A DNA stretch of 64,000 nucleotides from Brevibacterium siliguriense (GCF_900105315.1 NZ_LT629766.1:1674001-1738000), one strand, 5' to 3'. Positions 7,298 through 13,956 are shown, numbered from the stretch's first letter. The notes: generated by a model not told the origin, from the letters alone. Made by a program: numbers and translations.

Positions 7298-7431
7298 CCT
7301 AAGAACAACGCCGTCAAAACCTCCTAACCCTCCTGCACGCACTCAAACACGCTTACCGAACCACACGAGAAGAATGGGAAGAACTTGAGCGACTACATCA
7401 AAGGATCACGCCTACTCCACAATCCCGGTGA
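7294..7431 (+). pseudogene. Small gene with an in-frame stop at codon 3
   Basis: ATG at 7294, with GGAGAGG just upstream and overlapping the previous TGA, reads ATG ACC TAA and then stays open for another 42 codons with a sensible helical peptide (EQRRQNLLTLLHALKHAY and on to TGA at 7429-7431). A single C-to-T change from CAA would restore a 45-residue protein. It is either a recent nonsense mutation or a leader-like stop, and I cannot tell which from one copy. Confidence 0.5.
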
Positions 7432-7699
7432 AGACGAAGGCCTGTCTTTAGCGTTCATGGGCCTCCCCGCCGCCTCAATGAAGACATGGATGCACCTACA
7501 GAACTACTTCGCAGCAGGAGAAACCACACCATGCGCAGGCCGTAACGAATGGCTTAGCAGCCGCGCAGCAGACAAACAAACCGCAATCCGCCTTTGTGGG
7601 GACTGCCCAGCCAAGGCCGCTTGCAGGGACTTCGCCCAGACCAATAATGAGTCATTCGGAATCTGGGGAGGCCACGACTTCTCGAAAGGCAAACCATGA
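7385..7699 (+). CDS. WhiB-like iron-sulfur transcription factor
   Basis: This 104-residue protein has the four cysteines of the Wbl family at 50, 71, 74 and 80 (C-x20-C-x2-C-x5-C, with CGDCPAKAAC) that bind a 4Fe-4S cluster, followed by FGIWGG (residues 91-96), the turn motif needed for sigma-factor contact. The basic C-terminal AT-hook tail of full WhiB proteins is short here (HDFSKGKP). The start is uncertain: TTG 7385 lacks a good ribosome-binding site, and ATG 7457 or 7478 are alternatives that leave all four cysteines. Wbl proteins are common on actinophages, where some modulate host transcription; a regulatory role for this element is inferred. Confidence 0.85.
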   Translation: MSDYIKGSRLLHNPGEDEGLSLAFMGLPAASMKTWMHLQNYFAAGETTPCAGRNEWLSSRAADKQTAIRLCGDCPAKAACRDFAQTNNESFGIWGGHDFSKGKP

Positions 7700-7866
7700 G
7701 CACGCCCAAACTCCATGTGCGCCTAAACCGAGGACAAGACGGCAAACCATACATAGCCATAACCCGAGGACAACTCGCATGGATGCGGGTGAATCTCTCC
7801 GAAGTGCCAAACCTAATCAACGCATTAGCAGATCTAACAGAACAGGAAAACACAAATGACCGATGA
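7696..7866 (+). CDS. Hypothetical 56-residue protein
   Basis: The ATG at 7696 overlaps the WhiB stop by four bases. The protein is MSTPKLHVRLNRGQDG followed by two predicted strands and a helix (LSEVPNLINALADLTEQ). It is not recognised. It belongs to a chain of genes in which each start overlaps or abuts the preceding stop. Confidence 0.55.
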   Translation: MSTPKLHVRLNRGQDGKPYIAITRGQLAWMRVNLSEVPNLINALADLTEQENTNDR

Positions 7867-8014
7867 CCCCGTAGCAAACCTAGTCCGACTCCAACTAGTC
7901 GCCCTCACAGAAATGCGCGGACTTTTGCGCGAACAGAACAGCCAACTAATCAGACTCGAAAACAAAGTCGATGCACTATTCATCGCAGCAACCGAGAGGA
8001 AAACAAATGAGTGA
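7856..8014 (+). CDS. Hypothetical 52-residue coiled-coil protein
   Basis: The ATG lies eleven bases inside the previous gene. The peptide is mostly one amphipathic helix (LVRLQLVALTEMRGLLREQ, NSQLIRLENKVDALF) with leucine spacing of a short coiled coil. There is no recognised family; this type of small helical protein is frequent in phage early regions. Confidence 0.5.
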   Translation: MTDDPVANLVRLQLVALTEMRGLLREQNSQLIRLENKVDALFIAATERKTNE

Positions 8015-8189
8015 CCGGCAGCATGAAATCTCGTGGGGAGTCAGGGTAAACAAACCCCCACACGATATGACACGCGAAGAACTCGAAGACGCTCTCTACT
8101 CAGTCGCCGATTACGCGTCACGGCGACTATCCGAGTGCGTCGCACTGAAAGACATTATCAGCAAATCCATCACGAAGAAAGAAGACTGA
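8007..8189 (+). CDS. Hypothetical 60-residue protein
   Basis: The ATG at 8007 overlaps the preceding stop, with GAGAGGAAA upstream. The sequence is charged and helical (MTREELEDALYSVADYASRR), ending in KKED. It is unrecognised, and it is followed without a gap by the next ATG. Confidence 0.55.
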   Translation: MSDRQHEISWGVRVNKPPHDMTREELEDALYSVADYASRRLSECVALKDIISKSITKKED

Positions 8190-8393
8190 ATGTTCACCGA
8201 AGCTGATCATTTCCATGACCGAAATCGTGTGCTAGCAAAACAGGCCATAGCACAGCCAGCGAACCTCGCAGACGGCACAACCGGAGTAGTGCTGTACTGG
8301 GACAAATACCCACTAACCATGACGAATCCTGAAGCAATCAGGGTTGCAACTCTCATTGCCGACACCGTGGAGGCAAACCGTGACCGACGATAA
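8190..8393 (+). CDS. Hypothetical 67-residue protein
   Basis: The ATG directly follows the stop of the preceding gene. The protein is small and soluble, with LADGTTGVVLYWDKYPLTM and a C-terminal helix (EAIRVATLIADTVEANRDRR). It is not recognised. Its end overlaps the next start by 14 bases. Confidence 0.5.
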   Translation: MFTEADHFHDRNRVLAKQAIAQPANLADGTTGVVLYWDKYPLTMTNPEAIRVATLIADTVEANRDRR

Positions 8394-8511
8394 CCAAAAT
8401 GACCATAAAGCCGCAGCCGAACTATTCGCAGAATGGTTCGAAGACAACATTAAAACCGACAACATAACCGACCAATTCTTCACCACCGAAACCGAAGCAG
8501 AGGACAACTGA
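8380..8511 (+). CDS. Hypothetical 43-residue acidic protein
   Basis: A GTG start lies inside the end of the preceding gene. The peptide is strongly acidic (AAELFAEWFEDNIKTD, then TETEAEDN). Its coding potential rests on the overlap pattern and on the next ATG only three bases after its stop. Confidence 0.45.
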   Translation: MTDDNQNDHKAAAELFAEWFEDNIKTDNITDQFFTTETEAEDN

Positions 8512-8513
8512 CC

Positions 8514-9374
8514 ATGAGCATCAACACCAGCCACAACAACCTGTACACCTACCGTGCACCCCACGACCCCCGCAGCCAGCAACGCAACCTCGACACCCTG
8601 TACTCGATGCTGGGACTCAAACAACCCACCACATACAAAGACACGAGAGACCTCATCCTCGCAGCACCTTCAGCCGACGATGTGGCCCTACGACTCGCAT
8701 ACGCCGCCTACGAAACCGACAACCCTAAGAAACTCGTGGCAGATGCGATCAAAGAACTACAGGCAGCACAAGCAGCCGAAGCACTCAAAGACGCATTCCT
8801 CAGAGCCGAACGCACAGCAGGCAACACCACCATCGGCAACCTCGTAGACCAGGGGGTAGAGGACACCCGGGAAGCGTTCGAGAAGGACACCCGGGCACTC
8901 ATCGAAGCAGCCACCCACCTCGACGCAACTACCCCCCTCGACGCTGAGGCAGCCGTCGCCCTAGACGCAGGGGTCCACCTCACCACAGCCCGGGGTATCC
9001 TCGCACGCCTCGGAACATATGCATCAATCCACACACACGCAGGAGCCAACACAGGCGCACCATCACACCTCACACAGATACTCCCAATCATTGAGCTGCC
9101 CGAGATTGTGAAGGAACAAGTGTACCGAACACCAACAGAGGCAGACCCAACCGCGAACCCCAACGATATCAAGGGAACACTGACAGTTCGACAGCTTGGA
9201 CGTGATGCACAAAGCAACATTGATGACACAATCATCGGCATTGCACGAGGCGACTACGAAGGTGTCACATTCCGTTTCGGCACACGAGGTGAAGCCAACA
9301 GAAATGGTTCAGTGATACGGAACGCATATGTGAAAGATGTGATCGACAACAAGCGTGCATCGTTCGGGTACTGA
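8514..9374 (+). CDS. Hypothetical 286-residue protein, last gene of the early operon
   Basis: This is the largest unassigned gene of the element. The first 160 residues are mostly helical and rich in Ala, Asp and Thr (DVALRLAYAAYETDNPKKL, RTAGNTTIGNLVDQGVEDT). The last 110 residues look like mixed alpha/beta (ILPIIELPEIVKEQVY, TIIGIARGDYEGVTFRFG, ending NKRASFGY). There is no signal peptide, membrane segment or motif I recognise. It follows the previous stop by two bases and is followed by two stem-loops that close the operon. It could be element-specific cargo or a structural or packaging-interference protein; none of these is supported by sequence alone. Confidence 0.65.
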   Translation: MSINTSHNNLYTYRAPHDPRSQQRNLDTLYSMLGLKQPTTYKDTRDLILAAPSADDVALRLAYAAYETDNPKKLVADAIKELQAAQAAEALKDAFLRAERTAGNTTIGNLVDQGVEDTREAFEKDTRALIEAATHLDATTPLDAEAAVALDAGVHLTTARGILARLGTYASIHTHAGANTGAPSHLTQILPIIELPEIVKEQVYRTPTEADPTANPNDIKGTLTVRQLGRDAQSNIDDTIIGIARGDYEGVTFRFGTRGEANRNGSVIRNAYVKDVIDNKRASFGY

Positions 9375-9394
9375 CAACACGTAAGCGAAACCGT

Positions 9395-9491
9395 GTCGGG
9401 CTGAGAGAGTTTTGTTTCACTCTCTCAGCCCCGACGCACCTGATAGGGCACCGCCCGGTCCCGGGGTGGGGTCACAGTCGCCCCACCCGGC
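9395..9491 (+). terminator. Two successive long stem-loops
   Basis: GTCGGGCTGAGAGAGT pairs with ACTCTCTCAGCCCCGAC (9395-9435; one bulged base), and CCGGGGTGGGG pairs with CCCCACCCGG further down, again with one bulge. Neither has a T-run. They separate the early operon from the next gene and may act as terminator or as a processing or packaging signal. Confidence 0.5.
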
Positions 9492-9555
9492 ATAGCGATC
9501 TCTCTACGGCAAACCAAGGACCTTAAAGAACCCTGAGAACATTATTGGAGGCACT

Positions 9556-9825
9556 ATGAGTGCTAGAGAACACCAGGCCGATGACCTGGAATTGGCAAGA
9601 GCCATGCTTGACCGGCTCACTCAACTTTTTGACGATGATATGACTCCGGCGCACGTTGTGGAGAAGCTTCCGGGCCGGATCAAGGAACTACGTGATGATA
9701 TTCGTGCTTTGGAAGCTCTCGCGGCTGAGGCTGCTAAACTTGTCCCGATTCGTGGTGAGTTGTCGCCGGGTGAGGATAAGGCTGCAATGTTCCGGACGAT
9801 CATGGGCGAGGTTGCGGATGGATAA
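9556..9825 (+). CDS. Hypothetical 89-residue helical protein
   Basis: The ATG is preceded by TTGGAGG, an excellent ribosome-binding site. The protein is almost all helix and acidic (ELARAMLDRLTQLFDDDM, RIKELRDDIRALEALAAEA). No family is recognised. It overlaps the next gene by eight bases, so the two are coupled. Confidence 0.6.
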   Translation: MSAREHQADDLELARAMLDRLTQLFDDDMTPAHVVEKLPGRIKELRDDIRALEALAAEAAKLVPIRGELSPGEDKAAMFRTIMGEVADG

Positions 9826-9955
9826 GGAGCAATTCCAGAAATCGTTCGCTCACCTGTCAGCGGATGAGTTCGCTGAACTCGTGGTTGGGTTCAATGAGGA
9901 TGGGCAACCGATCGCTCGTGATGCTGACGCGTTTCGGGTGTTGTGGCATATCTGA
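9818..9955 (+). CDS. Hypothetical 45-residue protein
   Basis: The ATG at 9818 overlaps the preceding gene. The peptide is QFQKSFAHLSADEFAELV followed by a short loop and FRVLWHI. It is unrecognised; coding status is supported by coupling and by codon use like its neighbours. Confidence 0.5.
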   Translation: MDKEQFQKSFAHLSADEFAELVVGFNEDGQPIARDADAFRVLWHI

Positions 9956-10094
9956 TCCGCGCCGTTCCTGGGGTGCCTCTGGAAATCATTAACTACACGC
10001 GCGCGCCGTATGCCGGGTGGGTTATGTCAGTGTAGTGGACTACTATTGCTTTACCGTGTTTGGGCGGTGTCGAGTATTGAATATTGAGGAATAG

Positions 10095-10478
10095 ATGATG
10101 AAGCCTTTTAGGATTGTCGGCGCAACTGTCGATTTGACCGAGGAGTCTCTACGTGAATTCGAGGGTGGCGGGAACGCTCGCGTGACGATTGTGTTCGGAC
10201 GTAAGCTCAATTCGTTTGAGCAAAGGCGCGTTCGTTCTGAAGTTGAGAACCGCGTAAATGATGACGCGCGTGTGAACGTTTCGAGCACGAAAGCTGTTAT
10301 CGAAACACGTGAGTTCGAGGCGGTTAAGTCGTTCATTGAGGCCGCGAATTCTTACTCTCAGGAGTGGACTGAGGATGCTGGCCGGGAGCTTGATCGGGTG
10401 AAGACTGAACTACAGGGCGTGCAGGATGGTCTTAAGTCTCTGGTCCGCTGGCAGAAGCCTCAGCAGCAGTTCCTGTGA
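10095..10478 (+). CDS. Hypothetical 127-residue protein
   Basis: The start is ATG at 10095 or 10098, with TTGAGGAATAG upstream. The N-terminal half looks like an alpha/beta domain (ARVTIVFGRKLNSFEQRRV, ARVNVSSTKAVI). The C-terminal half is a helical stretch that could form a coiled coil (LDRVKTELQGVQDGLKSLV). It is not recognised. A short inverted repeat, GTAGT-GG-ACTAC (10032-10043), lies in the 139-base gap upstream and may be a promoter operator. Confidence 0.6.
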   Translation: MMKPFRIVGATVDLTEESLREFEGGGNARVTIVFGRKLNSFEQRRVRSEVENRVNDDARVNVSSTKAVIETREFEAVKSFIEAANSYSQEWTEDAGRELDRVKTELQGVQDGLKSLVRWQKPQQQFL

Positions 10479-10486
10479 GCCTCTGT

Positions 10487-10560
10487 GTGCCCCGTAGGGG
10501 CACTAACTAACTGAATATGTAGGTGGCCCCAGGGCTGGTCTTTTATGGCTGGTCCTGGGG
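10487..10560 (+). terminator. Stem-loops between two element transcripts
   Basis: GTGCCCC-GTA-GGGGCAC (10487-10503) is a tight 7-bp hairpin. It is followed by CCCCAGG (10527-10533) pairing with CCTGGGG (10554-10560) around a loop that contains two GCTGGTC copies. The second stem would cover an ATG at 10545, which argues for a later start of the HNH gene. Confidence 0.45.
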
Positions 10561-10586
10561 CATTTCTGTACCCAAATGGAGGGGTA

Positions 10587-11075
10587 GTGAAGACATGCAC
10601 TAAGTGCGGTGAGACTAAGCCGCTCGACGAATTTCACAAGAACAGCCGCGCCAGTAGCGGCAAGCGGCCCGACTGTAAGCAGTGCGTCAATGCAAGGAAT
10701 AGAGCGTGGGAGGTCGAGCATAGGGCCGAATATCTCGCTAAGAACCGTGAGCACATTTCCGCTCGCGCCGCTGCCTACTATCGAGGCCTGGACCCTAGCG
10801 TCTTTTGGGAGCGAACCTATCGTCAGAGGGCCGTGGCGTTCGGGTTCGTGCCGGTCATGGAGGCGTTTACCCGCGATGACCTGATCACCCAATATGGGGA
10901 TGTTTGTTTCCACTGCGGAGGCGAGTGGTCCGAGCTTGATCACTTCCCTGTTCCTGTGTCCCGTGGCGGTAGTCATGTGATCGAAAACGTGAAGCCCAGT
11001 TGCGGGCCTTGCAATCGACGATCATGGCGTGATGCATTGAATGATGCATCCAGTGATGCAATACTTGAGGCATGA
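10587..11075 (+). CDS. HNH endonuclease with N-terminal zinc ribbon
   Basis: The protein has CTKCGETKPLDEFHKN and CKQC at the N-terminus (a four-cysteine ribbon typical of small actinophage HNH proteins) and, in the C-terminal half, FHCGGEWSELDHFPVPVSRG followed by NVKPSCGPCNRRS, the His-Asn-His/ββα-metal nuclease core. GTG 10587 is chosen (162 residues), with GGAGG four bases upstream; ATG 10545 is possible but lies within a stem-loop. The stop overlaps the antitoxin start by four bases. In phages such nucleases act near packaging or as homing enzymes; which applies here cannot be seen. Confidence 0.8.
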   Translation: MKTCTKCGETKPLDEFHKNSRASSGKRPDCKQCVNARNRAWEVEHRAEYLAKNREHISARAAAYYRGLDPSVFWERTYRQRAVAFGFVPVMEAFTRDDLITQYGDVCFHCGGEWSELDHFPVPVSRGGSHVIENVKPSCGPCNRRSWRDALNDASSDAILEA

Positions 11076-11392
11076 ATGATACGAAGGTCAGGATGAACCC
11101 GAGCCGTAGGCAAGCGAAGCGTCTTTCGGTGTCGCTCACTGAGCGGGACATGACGGATTTGAAGGCTGTAGAAAACAGCCCAGAACACCTGGCAGAACTG
11201 CCGGGGAACCTCACCCCGGAGTCATCAGAGGCTGCTCTGGTCCATGCGATTTTTGAAGAAGGGATGAGGGCTGTGAAGGAACGTGCGCTAGAAGAGGTCT
11301 ATCGCCGGATCGGACAGGAAGAGCGGGAAGAGTCCCAGCAGAGACGCGCCCGCCTTAAGGGCCGCAATCGTGGTGGTTCGGACCTGCTGTGA
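11072..11392 (+). CDS. Putative antitoxin of a MazEF-type pair
   Basis: This 106-residue basic protein overlaps the HNH gene upstream and the toxin downstream by four bases each. The N-terminus has SRRQAKRLSVSLTERDMTDL, which resembles the ribbon-helix-helix start of plasmid antitoxins. The middle is helical (SEAALVHAIFEEGMRAVKER) and the C-terminus Arg-rich. The antitoxin role is inferred mainly from position directly before a MazF-like gene. Confidence 0.65.
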   Translation: MNDTKVRMNPSRRQAKRLSVSLTERDMTDLKAVENSPEHLAELPGNLTPESSEAALVHAIFEEGMRAVKERALEEVYRRIGQEEREESQQRRARLKGRNRGGSDLL

Positions 11393-11712
11393 CGAAGATG
11401 CTGCGCGGTGAGGTTTGGAGGGCCACTGTCAGCGAAGCCGGGCCGAAATTGTGGGTGGTCGTGTCGCATAATGCCAGGAACCGTGGGTTCGATTCTGTAC
11501 TGGCCGTGCGCGTGACCACTACCAATAAGAATGCTCAGCTGCCTACCGCGTTTGAAGTGCCACCAAATGAATGTATTCATGGCTGGATCATGTGTGACAC
11601 TCTCACGGAGATTTGGGAGGACGATCTGGTGGAGCAGAGTGCGGTGGGTGCAGTGAGTTCGGCTGTGATGAAGCCGCTTGAATCACATTTGCTTGCCGCG
11701 CTTGGATACTGA
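11389..11712 (+). CDS. MazF/PemK-family endoribonuclease toxin
   Basis: This 107-residue protein shows the family pattern: LRGEVWRATVSEAGPKLWVV at the N-terminus, the VLAVRVTTTNK strand, FEVPPNECIHGW, then IMCDTLTEIWEDDLVE and the C-terminal helix AVMKPLESHLLAAL. Family members cleave mRNA at short motifs. GTG 11389 overlaps the antitoxin stop; ATG 11398 would be an alternative. It probably stabilises the element in the host or acts in phage defence; both are inference. Confidence 0.8.
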   Translation: MTKMLRGEVWRATVSEAGPKLWVVVSHNARNRGFDSVLAVRVTTTNKNAQLPTAFEVPPNECIHGWIMCDTLTEIWEDDLVEQSAVGAVSSAVMKPLESHLLAALGY

Positions 11713-11722
11713 TCGATTTATG

Positions 11723-11755
11723 CCGGGGTGCCCTTTGTGGAGTGCCCCGGTTTTT
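11723..11755 (+). terminator. Rho-independent terminator after the toxin
   Basis: CCGGGG (11723-11728) and CCCCGG (11745-11750), extended by weaker pairs, are followed by TTTTT. It closes the HNH-antitoxin-toxin transcript before the convergent regulator module. Confidence 0.75.
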
Positions 11756-11841
11756 CGTGATTCACGGGTCTGTGTCATTTGGCACAGACACTCAGGTGTC
11801 GCAAATGTGATAGCTGGGGTCCGAGAACCCACCTATTCGTA

Positions 11842-12114
11842 TCACTCGAATGTCTCCGCTGTGAGTTCGTCCCCGTCCTCGACCGCGTAGAGAGCCATGC
11901 TCGAACGTGCGTAGAGGCGTTGTAGGGGTTTGATCGTGTCATCGTTGACCGTGAGCCGCCATGCACGGAGTTCGGGCCTGTATGACGCGCCTAGAGTCTG
12001 TAAGGCTTTCCGGGCGGCATGGAACTTGTGTGAGCGCGGCTGGTAGACGAGCGTAGCGAAGACCTCACTACCAGGGGCAGTGAGGTCTAGGCTATGACCA
12101 TCTATCTCGCGCAT
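11842..12114 (-). CDS. Hypothetical 90-residue protein
   Basis: It starts immediately after the stop of the regulator gene upstream (TGA then ATG). The sequence is alpha/beta (EVFATLVYQPRSHKFHAARK, LRAWRLTVNDDTIKPLQRLY) with an acidic end. It is not recognised. It is the last gene of a three-gene opposite-strand operon and is convergent with the toxin gene. Confidence 0.55.
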   Translation of the reverse strand: MREIDGHSLDLTAPGSEVFATLVYQPRSHKFHAARKALQTLGASYRPELRAWRLTVNDDTIKPLQRLYARSSMALYAVEDGDELTAETFE

Positions 12115-12369
12115 TCACACCACATGCAGTTCGCCGGTCGGCACAAAGTCCGCATCCACACCGAAGGCACGCTGGTCCTGCCCTGTGCGATGCAGGAGCG
12201 CGGCGCAGACATTGAGGTCGAGGTGCCCGCTCATGAGCTGTAGGCGCAGATCGTGCTGAGGCACCCCGCACAGGGTGGCCAGTTCGGGAACGGTCACCCC
12301 GTGATCTTTCATGCAGGCGCGAATGTTGCCCATGAACTTCGCTACTTGCTCTCTCACTGATTCATCCAT
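12115..12369 (-). CDS. Cro/CI-like helix-turn-helix regulator
   Basis: The 84-residue protein has a helical segment, NIRACMKDHGVTVPELATLC, followed by GVPQHDLRLQLMSGHLDLN, spaced like the five-helix XRE fold. GGAG lies eight bases before the ATG. As the only opposite-strand regulator near the right end it is the best candidate for the element's repressor. The match to the XRE family was judged by eye and is moderate. Confidence 0.55.
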   Translation of the reverse strand: MDESVREQVAKFMGNIRACMKDHGVTVPELATLCGVPQHDLRLQLMSGHLDLNVCAALLHRTGQDQRAFGVDADFVPTGELHVV

Positions 12370-12371
12370 GA

Positions 12372-12605
12372 TTACTCTCCATTGAGTGCGTTGTTGTATG
12401 CCTGTTTTGCTGTGGCGTGCTGGTCCCGTGTGGCCTTGTACATGTACACCAGGGATTCGAACACGCTGCTGTCAGTGTCACCATCCGCCGCTGCCGAGGC
12501 AATACCCCCAGCAAGATAGGTGAGCTGTGAATAAAGGCGTTCGACTTCACGGCTGTACATGAGCAGTTCGTCGGCTTTTGATTCGAGTGTGGTGGTCATT
12601 GTCAT
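12372..12605 (-). CDS. Hypothetical 77-residue helical protein
   Basis: This is the first gene of the opposite-strand operon. The chosen ATG (12605) is followed two codons later by another ATG with GGAAAAA upstream. The protein is helical throughout (LLMYSREVERLYSQLTYLAG, YMYKATRDQHATAKQAYNNA). No family is recognised. Confidence 0.5.
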   Translation of the reverse strand: MTMTTTLESKADELLMYSREVERLYSQLTYLAGGIASAAADGDTDSSVFESLVYMYKATRDQHATAKQAYNNALNGE

Positions 12606-12919
12606 TTTTCCAATCGGACTAAAGGCTGAAGTGTGAACCCTCCTCCCAAAACCCGAGCAACCGCAGAACACCCGATATCTCTACTTCGGGGATGACTCGC
12701 AACCTCCCTGTGTTGGGAAGCTGTGAGTCATGTCCTGAGCCGCCCGTAGCCATTGGGAGACCTCCACCCGGCCCCTAGGTGGATTGTGTTCCTTTGAGCC
12801 TCAGACTTGGTTTGGGTGCAACGCTGATGAAGAACCACCCGCACGAGACCAACTAGTCTCCTGCTAGTCCCGAAAATCAGTGATGAAACGTTCTCCCAGG
12901 TGAGCGGCGAACAATGGAT
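12606..12919. other. Right-end non-coding region with arm-type sites
   Basis: I see no gene here. ACTAGTCTC (12852-12860) and GCTAGTCC (12863-12870) repeat the 11-bp-spaced pair found at the left end. The promoter of the opposite-strand operon must lie in the first part of this region. Confidence 0.5.
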
Positions 12920-12937
12920 ATTCCCGCCATCTCCACG
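12920..12937 (+). repeat. attR core, 18-bp direct repeat
   Basis: ATTCCCGCCATCTCCACG, identical to 2986-3003. It marks where the original tmRNA 3' end was before integration. Confidence 0.9.
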
Positions 12938-12943
12938 TGTCAC

Positions 12944-12976
12944 AGCCCCGGAGTCCGCAAGGATCCGGGGCTTTTC
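12944..12976 (+). terminator. Original tmRNA terminator, displaced by the element
   Basis: AGCCCCGGA (12944-12952) and TCCGGGGCT (12964-12972) form a 9-bp stem followed by TTTTC, six bases after attR. In the uninterrupted chromosome it would follow ssrA directly. Confidence 0.8.
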
Positions 12977-13386
12977 GCTGTCCGAAAACTCTCGGATCAG
13001 CACCGTCGATATACCGGCGAACACCCTCGCCGAGGCGGCCGGACAGTTCCGATCCAATGTTGCCGCGGTCTCGGGGAGGCTGATCATCCTCGGCCTCTTA
13101 ATCAGAGTCTGGACGACTGCCAACCGTGCTGCCCAGTCCGCGGACGGCTGACCTTCCGCAGCGACGGCTGGCAACGCCTGCCTGAGAGAAGCTCACCCCG
13201 AGTCACGCTCACGGGGTCATCACTCTTCCGGCCACTCGGCCGAGCACGATCAGCCATTCGGCCGAGGTCCGGCCGACGCGAAACCGGAAAGATCGAAGAC
13301 GTCAGACAGCAGCCACCCGCCGGCCGCGAACCAGCGACCGCGCACGGTGACTGCCCACTTCGATCCGACAAGGACGCCCATCACCT
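12977..13386. other. Host intergenic region without a recognisable gene
   Basis: There are about 410 bases between the displaced tmRNA terminator and the next gene. High GC returns here. One copy of the recurrent CGCCGAGGCG motif is at 13028-13037. Short frames on both strands lack ribosome-binding sites and family features. Confidence 0.5.
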
Positions 13387-13956
13387 ATGAAGAAGGCACT
13401 TATCGCCCTCGGCACCATCGTCATCATCCTCATCGCCCTCGTCGGCGGACTCATTGTCGCCGAACAGCGTGCGAAAGCCTCACTCGAGGCCGATGTCGCC
13501 GAATACCTGGACAGCTGCGCAATCACCCCCGACAGGGTGGACGTCCACGGCCGCCCCTACCTGGTCTACGCCGCACAGCACACCGCCGACCTCACCTACG
13601 TCGACCTCGAACCCGCGAAAGGAACGAACAAGGACCAGGTTCTCGTCCACCACCTCGTCGATGGCCACGCCGACAGGCTCACTCGGTTCATCACTTTCGA
13701 CTACCCATCCGGCACGGTCCGACCGGTGAAGAATGCCGACGATTCCTACACCGAGGTGGCCGAGATCGACGGCGAAGAAGTGACCTTCTCCGCCCGCACC
13801 GATCCCAGCGACGACGGCACCCGCCTCGACGTGCTCGCGAACGGACGGCAGCACGCCCGTTTCACTCTGCCCCGAACCGCCGAGGTGCGCGCCGTCAGCG
13901 CCGGCGACGACGGAGTCATCGTCGAGATCGAATACGCGGACCCGAACTGCCGCTGA
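13387..13956 (+). CDS. Membrane-anchored DUF2993/LmeA-like protein
   Basis: This 189-residue protein begins with a signal anchor (ALIALGTIVIILIALVGGLI). The periplasmic part has VDVHGRPYLVYAAQ and later a repeat of short beta strands, the pattern of the DUF2993 (LmeA) family of actinobacterial envelope proteins. LmeA binds phospholipids and affects mannan maturation in mycobacteria; for this protein that is only a family-level guess. A stand-alone gene 31 bases before a histidine kinase. Confidence 0.6.
   Translation: MKKALIALGTIVIILIALVGGLIVAEQRAKASLEADVAEYLDSCAITPDRVDVHGRPYLVYAAQHTADLTYVDLEPAKGTNKDQVLVHHLVDGHADRLTRFITFDYPSGTVRPVKNADDSYTEVAEIDGEEVTFSARTDPSDDGTRLDVLANGRQHARFTLPRTAEVRAVSAGDDGVIVEIEYADPNCR

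Larger units (their letters stand above)
2986..12937 (+). mobile_element. Integrative element of about 9.9 kb in the 3' end of ssrA
   Basis: The stretch is bounded by two copies of ATTCCCGCCATCTCCACG (2986-3003 and 12920-12937), the left one being the end of the tmRNA gene. It begins with an inward-reading tyrosine integrase and holds an excisionase, a RepA-type ATPase, a WhiB-like protein, an HNH nuclease, a toxin-antitoxin pair, a regulator module and many small overlapping genes. GC content is visibly lower than in the flanks, and codons such as AAA, CTA and ACA are common here and rare outside. No structural phage gene, terminase, FtsK/Tra protein or relaxase is recognisable. A phage satellite or a cryptic non-conjugative replicative element fits best; this class assignment is inference. 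Confidence 0.85.

Noticed and set aside
2986-12937. Reading the element as a conjugative element of the pSAM2 type
   Set aside because: Integrase and excisionase fit, but no FtsK-like transfer protein, Spd proteins or RepSA-type replicase is visible.
2986-12937. Reading the element as a complete prophage
   Set aside because: There is no terminase, portal, capsid, tail or lysis gene, and 9.9 kb is too short for a known tailed phage of this host group.
12900-13386. Short frames between attR and the DUF2993-like gene
   Set aside because: No ribosome-binding site, Arg/Pro/Ser-rich composition and overlap on both strands; treated as intergenic.
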